64,000 nucleotides of DNA from Qipengyuania proteolytica (GTDB taxonomy: Bacteria > Pseudomonadota > Alphaproteobacteria > Sphingomonadales > Sphingomonadaceae), in contig NZ_JAIGNN010000003.1 in NCBI RefSeq assembly GCF_019711565.1, forward strand, positions 124,001 through 188,000, read 5' to 3'. Of this stretch, positions 33,754 through 40,370 are shown one piece after another. How positions within the stretch are numbered: position 1 is the stretch's first letter; the number at the start of each line of letters is the position of its first letter. The translations under genes were made by a program, and so were the position numbers. The notes under the pieces were generated by a model. It was not told the DNA's origin. It did no database searches and worked only from the letters and a program-made list of their open reading frames with translations.

Positions 33754-34557
33754 TCAGGCCGAAATGTCGGCGGTGAGCACCAGCTCGTCCTCACCATCGC
33801 TGTTGGCTACGGATGCGGCGATCGCATCAATGAGTATATCGACCTGCGGATCGACAGCGCCTTGCGCCGGCAGCACCGGGAAGACACGCGGCTGGTCGTA
33901 GATCGGGATCTGCATCCCGCTGATGAAGGGGGTCAGTATCGGTCCCAGCAGGCCCGTCAGACCGGCGATGCCGATCGCCGCCAGGATGGTGTTTGCAGCG
34001 ATCGCCAGAAACGGCCCGATGAACGGGATCGCCAGCAAGATCGGCGTCAGCGCCAGACCGATCGCGGCAAGCAGTGCCGCGGTGGTCAGCCCGAACTGCA
34101 GGTTCGGCACGCCCACGATGATCGCGCGGGCCTCCCAATTTCCGGAGACGAGGCTGGTCTGGAGCCGGAAGTCGGCATCGGCCTTCACGAAGTCCGAAAA
34201 CGAGACCGGGACGGTGATCGTCGGCCAGTCGATGCAGATGCGCGGCGTACAGACCCGCCCGACGCAGGGAATGTTGACGCAGACCTGCGGCAGGCAGAAA
34301 TCGGGCAGAATATCGCTCAGGTCGATGCCGATACTCAGGCTGAGACTCCAGTTAAGGCGTAGTTCCTCGAGCCTGATGATGTCCGGCGGGATGAGATCGA
34401 CATCGCCGTTCACCAGCGAAGCGGTGACCGAATAGCTTGCCAGGAATGGCCCGAGATTGTCGGACCCGCTCGCCGATTGCGGGGGGATGAGGGCGATGAC
34501 CGTGTCGAGGAGCTTGTTGGCTCCGGTCTCGTCGATTGCCGCAGTGATCTCTGCCAT
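33754..34557 (-). CDS. Hypothetical protein with period-5 cysteine ladder and long hydrophobic domain
   Basis: 267-aa protein I do not recognise. Residues 1-25 form an amphipathic helix (ITAAIDETGANKLLDTVIALI). A beta-rich segment follows (SYSVTASLVNGDVDLIPPDI, LRLNWSLSLSIGIDLSDIL). Then five Cys at 88, 93, 98, 103 and 108 are spaced exactly five residues apart (F-C-L-P-Q, V-C-V-N-I, P-C-V-G-R, V-C-T-P-R, I-C-I-D-W). Residues about 157-213 are almost wholly hydrophobic, Gly/Ala/Ile/Pro-rich, resembling a membrane hairpin. The end is acidic (DGEDELVLTADISA). No signal peptide. AAGGAGA precedes ATG. It is the third gene of the operon. Confidence 0.7.
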   Translation of the reverse strand: MAEITAAIDETGANKLLDTVIALIPPQSASGSDNLGPFLASYSVTASLVNGDVDLIPPDIIRLEELRLNWSLSLSIGIDLSDILPDFCLPQVCVNIPCVGRVCTPRICIDWPTITVPVSFSDFVKADADFRLQTSLVSGNWEARAIIVGVPNLQFGLTTAALLAAIGLALTPILLAIPFIGPFLAIAANTILAAIGIAGLTGLLGPILTPFISGMQIPIYDQPRVFPVLPAQGAVDPQVDILIDAIAASVANSDGEDELVLTADISA

Positions 34558-34579
34558 GGTTGGTCTCCTTGCCGAGGGG

Positions 34580-35305
34580 TTAGACGTTTCCGCGCATCTT
34601 GATCTGGTCGTCCTCGATCAGCGGGCCGACGACGGGGATGAGCTGGAAGGCGCCCGCGCGCAGGGCCCGCAGCGGCAGGCGAATCTCGGCCAGCGCCGCC
34701 TGAAGGACCATGAAGAGCAGGCATTCCAGGAAGGATTCGAGCCCGTCCGGCTCGATGTCGACGATCTCCACCTGGTCGACGACGAGCGCGACGGCATCTT
34801 CTCCGCCCATGGCGATTACACGCTGGAGGTGGCCAAGCAGGAACACGCGCAGCTTGAAGCAGGTCAGCTCGCTGAGCGGATGATCGCGCTCGTCACGGTC
34901 CGGGTCCCTCGGCCGGTCGTCACTCGGCTTGTGACCACGGCGGGGGTCGAAGGGGCGCGGGTCCTTCGGATCGATCTGCAACCTGCGGCAGTCGATGCAC
35001 AGCTCGACTTCGATCTGCCCGCTGAACTGCCCGGGTCCCATCGAGAGTTCGGGCGGCAGCGCATTGTCCTGATCGAACAGGTCGATTTGCGGGATGCCCA
35101 GGACGATCCGCCAGTTGATGCCGCCAGGAACGCCGGGAAAGGGAATTGCGGGAATGGCCGTCGCCGAGACGGTGGTCACTGGCACGAAGCTCGGCGATCC
35201 GTAGACAAGGTAGCGCGGGCGATCGGTACAGAATGCCGTAATCAGATCGTTAAGCGCGTCCTCGTGGACACTCGCGAAAACCTCCTGGGCTTCGGTGAGA
35301 CTCAT
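34580..35305 (-). CDS. Hypothetical protein, possible TULIP/BPI-like fold
   Basis: 241-aa protein without signal peptide. An N-terminal helix (EAQEVFASVHEDALNDLITAF) precedes beta-rich sequence (INWRIVLGIPQIDLF, FSGQIEVELCIDC). A charged, Pro/Arg/Asp-rich loop lies near residues 111-145, then more strands (LTCFKLRVFLLGHLQRVIAM, AVALVVDQVEIVDI). A C-terminal helix and LPL-turn-strand run as LESFLECLLFMVLQAALAEI, RLPL, GPLIEDDQIKMRGNV. A helix followed by IxLPL and a final D-D-x-I-x-M-x-G strand recalls TULIP lipid-binding proteins; this is inference from pattern, not homology. Very strong ribosome binding site AAGGAGGAA. ATGA overlap with the upstream 62-aa gene. Confidence 0.7.
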   Translation of the reverse strand: MSLTEAQEVFASVHEDALNDLITAFCTDRPRYLVYGSPSFVPVTTVSATAIPAIPFPGVPGGINWRIVLGIPQIDLFDQDNALPPELSMGPGQFSGQIEVELCIDCRRLQIDPKDPRPFDPRRGHKPSDDRPRDPDRDERDHPLSELTCFKLRVFLLGHLQRVIAMGGEDAVALVVDQVEIVDIEPDGLESFLECLLFMVLQAALAEIRLPLRALRAGAFQLIPVVGPLIEDDQIKMRGNV

Positions 35306-35490
35306 GGCTTTCCTCCTTCGACGAGATGCGGACGACGGATCGAGGGATGGTGGCCGGTGCCTGCCGCTTGCCGGGCCGGGCCGCGATCACGGCGCGGAAA
35401 GGATGCCGGGTGGGCACGATGTCGGCGGCGGACTTCGCTGCGTGGGAGTAGCGCCGCCAGAATAGCCAAACAAATTGCCAAGAAGGTCAT
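35302..35490 (-). CDS. Small single-span membrane protein, first gene of the operon
   Basis: 62-aa peptide beginning MTFLAICLAILAALL, one hydrophobic helix of about 14-16 residues, then a strongly basic Arg/His/Pro-rich tail (PRSEVRRRHRAHPASFPRRDRGPARQ). GGAGG sits 7 bp before ATG 35490, which decides this start over ATG 35523. Its stop overlaps the next start (ATGA), so it is translationally coupled to the 241-aa protein. It may be a membrane anchor or merely a leader peptide; the frame has the right start signals but no recognisable family. Confidence 0.5.
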   Translation of the reverse strand: MTFLAICLAILAALLPRSEVRRRHRAHPASFPRRDRGPARQAAGTGHHPSIRRPHLVEGGKP

Positions 35491-35760
35491 CGATACCTCC
35501 AGCCTGTGTAAATGTATTTTCACACGCCAGAGGTCATTTAAGCGGGGCGTGCGCGTCTTCTTGCCGATCTCCTATTGAGAAACGACAATAATAAGGTTCG
35601 CCAAGCGCCCGATATTTTATCGCGAAAGGGGCAGTTTTACGCCTTAGTACTGGCGACTCGCCCGATTCATCTGCGGAAATGTGTACACTGATTGGTTAAC
35701 AAATCGTAAATAAAATTGGTTAACGCAATGATAACGGACCGGGTCGTTGCTTTTCAGCGG
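35491..35760 (-). promoter_or_regulatory. AT-rich leader of the unknown operon with direct and inverted repeats
   Basis: This gene-free stretch (35491-35833) is the most AT-rich part of the window. It contains the imperfect inverted repeat TGTGTAAA-TGTA-TTTTCACAC at 35505-35525, next to the ribosome binding site of the first operon gene. Further upstream are the palindrome GTGTACAC at 35681-35688 and two copies of ATTGGTTAAC at 35691-35700 and 35715-35724, 24 bp apart. The last part (35760-35833), downstream of yihA, shows nothing notable. The repeats look like operator sites; the regulator is unknown. Confidence 0.5.
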
Positions 35761-35833
35761 TGAGCCGTGAAGCGAGCAGAAGTGCTGCGAAGGGTGTTAG
35801 CCCTGATGGGTCGACGAGTCTCACGTGCTTGGG

Positions 35834-36478
35834 TCAGACCCCCGCGTCCGCCAGCACCGCCGCCCTCAGCGCGCCGATGCCCATGCCCTTTTCCGCGCTG
35901 GTGACGTGGACTTCGGGATAGGCGGCGACGTGCTTGCGCGCCTCGGCTTCGGTCGCGGCGACGACCTTTTCGAGCTCGCTCGCCTTGATCTTGTCCGCCT
36001 TGGTGAGGACGACGCGGTAGCCAACGGCCGCCTCGTCGAGCATCTTCATCATCTCGCGGTCGACATCCTTCGGGCCATGGCGGGCATCGACCAGCACCAG
36101 CGTGCGCGCCAGCACCGGGCGGCCGCGCAGATAGGTCTTCACCAGCGCCTTCCACTTTTCGACCACCTTCACCGGCGCCTTGGCAAAGCCGTAGCCCGGC
36201 ATGTCGACGAGGCGGAACAGCGTCGGATCGCCGACCTCGAAGAAGTTAAGCTCCTGCGTGCGGCCCGGCGTCACCGAGGCGCGGGCGATCGCCTTGCGCC
36301 CGGTGATCGCGTTCAGCAGCGTGCTCTTGCCCACGTTCGAGCGTCCGCACAGCGCCACTTCGGGTACCGTCGGTTCGGGCAGGAACTTGAGCTGCGGGGC
36401 CGAGAGGAGGAATTCCACCCGGCCCGAAAACAGCTTGTTCGCGCGCCTTTCCAGCGTGGCGAGTTCGGCCTCGTCCAT
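35834..36478 (-). CDS. yihA: Ribosome biogenesis GTP-binding protein YihA/EngB
   Basis: 214-aa essential-type GTPase acting in 50S subunit assembly. G1 is CGRSNVGKSTLLNAITG, the G2 region TPGRTQELNFF, G3 VDMPGYGFAK, G4 TKADK, G5 TSAEKGMG. The N-terminal LEFLLSAPQLKFLP-type segment is also characteristic of the family. Its ATG shares one base with the yidC stop (TGATG), so it is coupled to yidC as the last gene of the rpmH-rnpA-yidD-yidC-yihA series. Confidence 0.96.
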   Translation of the reverse strand: MDEAELATLERRANKLFSGRVEFLLSAPQLKFLPEPTVPEVALCGRSNVGKSTLLNAITGRKAIARASVTPGRTQELNFFEVGDPTLFRLVDMPGYGFAKAPVKVVEKWKALVKTYLRGRPVLARTLVLVDARHGPKDVDREMMKMLDEAAVGYRVVLTKADKIKASELEKVVAATEAEARKHVAAYPEVHVTSAEKGMGIGALRAAVLADAGV

Positions 36479-38244
36479 CAGCCGGCCTTGGCCGCCTCGG
36501 CCGCCTTGCGCTTCTTCTCTTCCTCGATCATCGCGCGCATCTGCGGATGCTTGGAATAGAGATACTTCTGCTGCGCCAGCGTCAGGATGTTGGAGGTGAC
36601 CCAGTAGAGCAGCAGGCCTGCGGCAAACGGCGCCATCACGAACATCAGCACCCAGGGCATGATGTCGAAGATCTTCTGCTGCATCGGGTCCATCGCGCTT
36701 GGGTTGAGCTTGAAGGTCAGCCACATGGTGAAGCCGAGCAGCACGCCGAGCACGCCGAGCCCGAAGATGATCATCAGCCAGCCGGGCACCTGGATGCCGA
36801 CAAGACCCAGCGCAGCGGCGAGGTTGGCCGGATCCGGCGCGGAAAGGTCATCGATCCAGGCGAACTTCTCGTGGCGCATCTCGACCGCCAGGATCAGCAC
36901 CTTGTAGAGCGCGAAGAACACCGGGATCTGGAGCAGCATCGGCAGGCAGCCGGCGAGCGGATTGACCTTCTCGCGCTTGTAGAGCTCCATGATCTCCTGC
37001 TGCTGCTTGGGCTTGTCGTCCTTATACTTCTCCTGGATTTCCTTCATCTTGGGCTGGATGGCCTTCATCGCGGCCATGCTGGCGAAGCCCTTCTGCGCGA
37101 TGGGGAACATCAGGCCGCGCACGATGACGGTCAGGATTATGATGGCGACGCCGAAATTGCCGACCGCGTCGAACAGCGTGCGCAGCAGCCACAGGATCGG
37201 CTTTTCGAACCAGCGGAACCAGCCCCAGTCGATCGCGAAGCCGAACTTCTCGATGCCCGCATCCTGGTAGTTGTCGAGCACCACGCTTTCCTTGGCCCCA
37301 GCATAGAGGCGTGAGCTAGTGGTGTATTTGCGGCCCGCCGGGACGGTGACGGGCTCGTAGATCACGTCGGTGCGATAGGTTTCGCCGCCCAGCGCGCGGA
37401 AGGTCGTCCCGGGGGCGCTGCCGTCCTGCGGGACGATCGCCGAAAGCCAGTAGATATCGGTGAAGCCTGCCCAGCGCGTGCGGCCTTCGGGCGTGACCAC
37501 TCCGGCTTCGTCGACGTCATCGTAATTGACGTCGTAATCGGCCGTCTCGCCGAACACGCCCATCGGGCCAGAATGCGCGTTCCAGATGTCCTGGCTGGCG
37601 GTCTTGCCGGTACGGTTGATCAGGCCGAAGGGCTGCACCACCACCGGATTGCCCGAGGTGTTGCTGACCGACTGTTCGGCGGTGATCATGTAATTGTCGT
37701 CGATGCTGTAGCGCACGGCGAAGGTCAGCCCTTCGCCATTGTTCCACGTGAGCGTCACCGGCGTATCGGCGGTCAGGCGCGCGCCGTCCGCCTGCCACAG
37801 CGTCTGGGCGCTCGGCACCTTGAGGTTCGATCCGACCCAGCCGAACTGCGCGAAATACTGCGCGGGCGTGCCATTGGGCGAGAACAGGCGGACCGGGCCG
37901 CTGTCCTTCTTCGTGGTCTCGGTGTGGTCCTTGAGGACGATATCGTCGATCTGGCCGCCGCGCAGGTTGATCGATCCCGCTACGCGCGGCGCATCGATCG
38001 GCAGGCGCTCCGCCGAAGCGAGCGCTTTGGCCACGTCGACCTCTTCCTGCTCCTGCATCGCCGGATCGACCAGCCCGCCGGTGCGCGCATGCTGGGTCGC
38101 GGCCTGCTCTGCCGGCGTATCGGCCTTGTCTTCCACCAGCGCCTGGTCGGGCTGCGGGTAGAAATACTGCATCCCGTAATCCCAGCCGATGAGCAGCAGG
38201 AAGGAGAGCGTGATCGCGAGGATCAAATTGCGCTGGTTTTGCAA
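36478..38244 (-). CDS. yidC: Membrane protein insertase YidC
   Basis: 588-aa inner-membrane insertase/chaperone working alone or with Sec. TM1 is at the N-terminus (LILAITLSFLLLIGWDYGMQYF). A large periplasmic P1 domain spans about residues 60-350. The conserved five-TM core begins near residue 365 (FGVAIIILTVIVRGLMFPIAQKGF, with the Arg in the hydrophilic groove). The coiled-coil loop MKAIQPKMKEIQEKYKDDKPKQQQEIMELYKREKVNPLAGCLPMLLQIPVFFALYKVL follows, and the chain ends with a Lys-rich tail. It is 70 bp downstream of yidD and overlaps yihA. Confidence 0.97.
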   Translation of the reverse strand: MQNQRNLILAITLSFLLLIGWDYGMQYFYPQPDQALVEDKADTPAEQAATQHARTGGLVDPAMQEQEEVDVAKALASAERLPIDAPRVAGSINLRGGQIDDIVLKDHTETTKKDSGPVRLFSPNGTPAQYFAQFGWVGSNLKVPSAQTLWQADGARLTADTPVTLTWNNGEGLTFAVRYSIDDNYMITAEQSVSNTSGNPVVVQPFGLINRTGKTASQDIWNAHSGPMGVFGETADYDVNYDDVDEAGVVTPEGRTRWAGFTDIYWLSAIVPQDGSAPGTTFRALGGETYRTDVIYEPVTVPAGRKYTTSSRLYAGAKESVVLDNYQDAGIEKFGFAIDWGWFRWFEKPILWLLRTLFDAVGNFGVAIIILTVIVRGLMFPIAQKGFASMAAMKAIQPKMKEIQEKYKDDKPKQQQEIMELYKREKVNPLAGCLPMLLQIPVFFALYKVLILAVEMRHEKFAWIDDLSAPDPANLAAALGLVGIQVPGWLMIIFGLGVLGVLLGFTMWLTFKLNPSAMDPMQQKIFDIMPWVLMFVMAPFAAGLLLYWVTSNILTLAQQKYLYSKHPQMRAMIEEEKKRKAAEAAKAG

Positions 38245-38314
38245 GGTCGGTCCCGTCGTATTCTATCGTCAGTCGGTATGTGGGGAGGTGTATTAGGTAT
38301 TCAAGACAGTGCCG

Positions 38315-38524
38315 CTACGGCACCGGATCGTATCCATGCCCGCCCCAAGGGTGGCAGCGCAGTATACGCTTCGTCGCCAGCCATCCACCCTTGATCGCAC
38401 CATATTTGCCGAGCGCCTGCACGGCATATTCGCTGCACGAAGGGGCATAGCGGCAGGTCGGCGGCAGGATCCGGCTCGGCCCCCATTGCCACAGGCGCGC
38501 GATGAAGATGAGGACATGCTTCAT
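38315..38524 (-). CDS. yidD: Membrane protein insertion efficiency factor YidD
   Basis: 69-aa protein with an amphipathic N-terminus and the conserved core [28 protein letters not shown] followed by [10 protein letters not shown]-like [19 protein letters not shown]; all three family cysteines are present. It assists YidC-dependent insertion at the inner membrane. Its start overlaps the rnpA stop by 4 bp. Confidence 0.97.
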   Translation of the reverse strand: MKHVLIFIARLWQWGPSRILPPTCRYAPSCSEYAVQALGKYGAIKGGWLATKRILRCHPWGGHGYDPVP

Positions 38525-38904
38525 GCGCGGCGGCTACGGTGGCGATGCGGGCCGCGTGCGGGGTCGCCCTTGCCCGCCGCGGCGCGCGAGAGTGCGGCGG
38601 CCAGTTCCTCGCGCAGCGCCGCGAAGTCGCGCTCCACCCCGCCTTCGCGGCCGATCAGGATATGGTCGTGATCGGCGAGGCCGCTCTCCGGCAGCGCATC
38701 CCACAGCAATTCGCGGAAGCGCCGCTTCATGCGGTTGCGGACCACGGCATTGCCGATCTTCTTCGTCACCGTGATGCCGTACCGCTTGCCCTGCCCGTCA
38801 TTGGGCCGCGCGAGCAGCACGAAGCCTGGCCGCGCGACACGCAGTCCCCGATTCGCGGCGAGGAAGTCGCTGCGCTTGCGGATGACGGAGAGGCTCGGGT
38901 GCAT
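38521..38904 (-). CDS. rnpA: Ribonuclease P protein component
   Basis: 127-aa basic protein subunit of RNase P, which assists the catalytic RNA in tRNA 5' processing. The core [27 protein letters not shown]-type signature (here [25 protein letters not shown]) contains the conserved RNR motif. I chose the ATG at 38904 ([18 protein letters not shown]), the typical N-terminus. rpmH is 86 bp upstream, yidD overlaps at the 3' end. The RNase P RNA gene is not in this window as far as I can see. Confidence 0.96.
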   Translation of the reverse strand: MHPSLSVIRKRSDFLAANRGLRVARPGFVLLARPNDGQGKRYGITVTKKIGNAVVRNRMKRRFRELLWDALPESGLADHDHILIGREGGVERDFAALREELAAALSRAAAGKGDPARGPHRHRSRRA

Positions 38905-38990
38905 GGGCACTCCATACGCAAAACGGGCCCCCAACGGGAGCCCGCTTGCATTCGCTTGATGATCGCCGCGCATCCGCGCAGCGAATCACA

Positions 38991-39125
38991 TCACGCGCAG
39001 AGGTTCTTGCGACCGCGGGCGCGGCGGGCGCGGAGCACCTTGCGGCCGCCCGGGGTGGCCTTGCGCGCGAAGAAGCCGTGGCGACGGGCGCGCACGAGGT
39101 TCGAGGGCTGGAAAGTCCGCTTCAT
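38991..39125 (-). CDS. rpmH: 50S ribosomal protein L34
   Basis: 44-aa ribosomal protein: [20 protein letters not shown], then [22 protein letters not shown] and a CA end. It is too short for automatic listing but unmistakable. It heads the rpmH-rnpA-yidD-yidC-yihA series, with AAGGACACTTCCG before the ATG. A rho-independent terminator for the preceding gene lies just upstream, so rpmH has its own promoter in 39126-39193. Confidence 0.98.
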   Translation of the reverse strand: MKRTFQPSNLVRARRHGFFARKATPGGRKVLRARRARGRKNLCA

Positions 39126-39193
39126 CGGAAGTGTCCTTCAAAAATCTTCTGGTTCCGGTGGCGACCGAATCATGCGACCGGAACGCCACCAAC

Positions 39194-39220
39194 AAAAAGG
39201 GCCACCCGGGCGGGGTGACC
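39194..39220 (-). terminator. Rho-independent terminator (minus strand)
   Basis: Read on the minus strand, GGTCACCC pairs with GGGTGGCC (one G-T pair) around a CGCCC loop and is followed by CTTTTTG. It ends the transcript of the gene at 39260-40213 before rpmH. Confidence 0.8.
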
Positions 39221-39259
39221 GCTTGAATGGCGCGCGCATACGCACACGCCGCGCCGCCG

Positions 39260-40213
39260 TCAAGAGAAAGTCATGTCGGCATAGGCGAGTTTGGGGGCGG
39301 GTTTCGCGGTCGCCTCGCGCACGGGCTGGCGCGGCGGTGCGGGGCGTTCCGCAGTCTGCTGAACCGCCCCCTGCCTCTGCCCCGGGCGCGCCCAGCGGCG
39401 CATGTCGCCCGCGGTCAGCCAGCGCGCCGAGGCGTGCGGCACCGAATTGGTAAAATCGTAGAAGGCGCGCGCCAGGCCCGCGTCCATCCCCATTTCGCGG
39501 TAATAGTCGAGATAGCGGCGATTCTCCGGCGCGTCGGCGGCATAGTCGCCCGCCTCGCGGCCGTGGATGTCCAGCCAGCTGTGCACGGCGAACTCCGCCC
39601 CGTCGGCGATGTCGCGGTCGATCCCGGCGAGGAAAAGCTCGACCGCGCCCGAGCGCACCGATCCGGTCGCCGGGACATGCGTCACCAGCCGCGCGGCGCG
39701 GATCATCCGGCCCAGCTTCATGTTGGCGATGTCGTCGCGCGTGCCGGGACATTCGACCATGTCGATCTGGCGCAAGCCCGGATAGTCGCGCAGCATGGCG
39801 GCAAAGGCGGCGGGCGAGGCGCGATCGGTCTCGCCGACCAGCGCGACGCGGCGCTCGTCGAGCACCATGAAGGGGCCGTAAGTGGCAATCCCGCGGCGAT
39901 AGTTGCGCAGCGCCCGGTCGATTGCCGGAGGCGCCTGCCACGCGGGCGATGCCGCCACCGCCATCGCCTGCTGCGGGCGCACGCCGACGAAATCCGCGCC
40001 GTGGTCCATGCGCGGCAAGACCGGTCGCGCCGAGGGCTGCAGCACCCGCTGGCCTTCCCGGGGCGCAAGCACCTTGGTGCCCTCGAGCGGCTGGACGACG
40101 GGCTTCGCCACATAGATCACCGGCATCGCGACGAGGCCGAGCGACTGCGCTACGGCCGGAAGCGGCAGCGCGAGGCCGGCGAGCGTGAGCAACGAGGCGA
40201 TGATGCGAAGCAT
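39260..40213 (-). CDS. Exported protein with ClpP/crotonase-like C-terminal domain
   Basis: 317-aa protein with a signal peptide (MLRIIASLLTLAGLALPLPAVAQ), a Pro-rich region to about residue 90, and a C-terminal domain from about residue 95. The latter reads IATYGPFMVLDERRVALVGETD, IDMVECPGTRDDIANMKLGRMIR, THVPATGSVRSGAVELFLAG, IADGAEFAVHSW, YLDYYREMGMD, FTNSVPHASARWLTAGDM. The order beta-strand, helix, SGAVELFLAG, then VHSW resembles periplasmic COG3904 proteins with a ClpP-like fold, where the Ser in SGA and His in VHSW could be catalytic. The assignment is by pattern. It is followed by a terminator. Confidence 0.65.
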   Translation of the reverse strand: MLRIIASLLTLAGLALPLPAVAQSLGLVAMPVIYVAKPVVQPLEGTKVLAPREGQRVLQPSARPVLPRMDHGADFVGVRPQQAMAVAASPAWQAPPAIDRALRNYRRGIATYGPFMVLDERRVALVGETDRASPAAFAAMLRDYPGLRQIDMVECPGTRDDIANMKLGRMIRAARLVTHVPATGSVRSGAVELFLAGIDRDIADGAEFAVHSWLDIHGREAGDYAADAPENRRYLDYYREMGMDAGLARAFYDFTNSVPHASARWLTAGDMRRWARPGQRQGAVQQTAERPAPPRQPVREATAKPAPKLAYADMTFS

Positions 40214-40370
40214 GACACCCGCCTTGCGCCTCCAGCCCTTGCCGCTTTGCCAAGGCACTTGGTGAAACAGAGGTTAAGCGCGCAGGTTTTCTCACCGGAT
40301 CGGAGCGGGTTTCCTCTCGACATTTCAGCTTCTTGGCCCCATCCCTGCGCGGAGACACGAGGGGTTAACA

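Noticed and set aside
35691-35724. The TTAAC repeats as a CtrA box
   Set aside because: The TTAA half-sites are 24 bp apart, not separated by the seven-base spacer of a CtrA site.
36478-39125. rpmH-rnpA-yidD-yidC as a sign of the replication origin
   Set aside because: In many gammaproteobacteria and firmicutes this cluster is next to dnaA and oriC, but here dnaA is 15 kb away with rpsT, the usual alphaproteobacterial split, so it says nothing firm about oriC.
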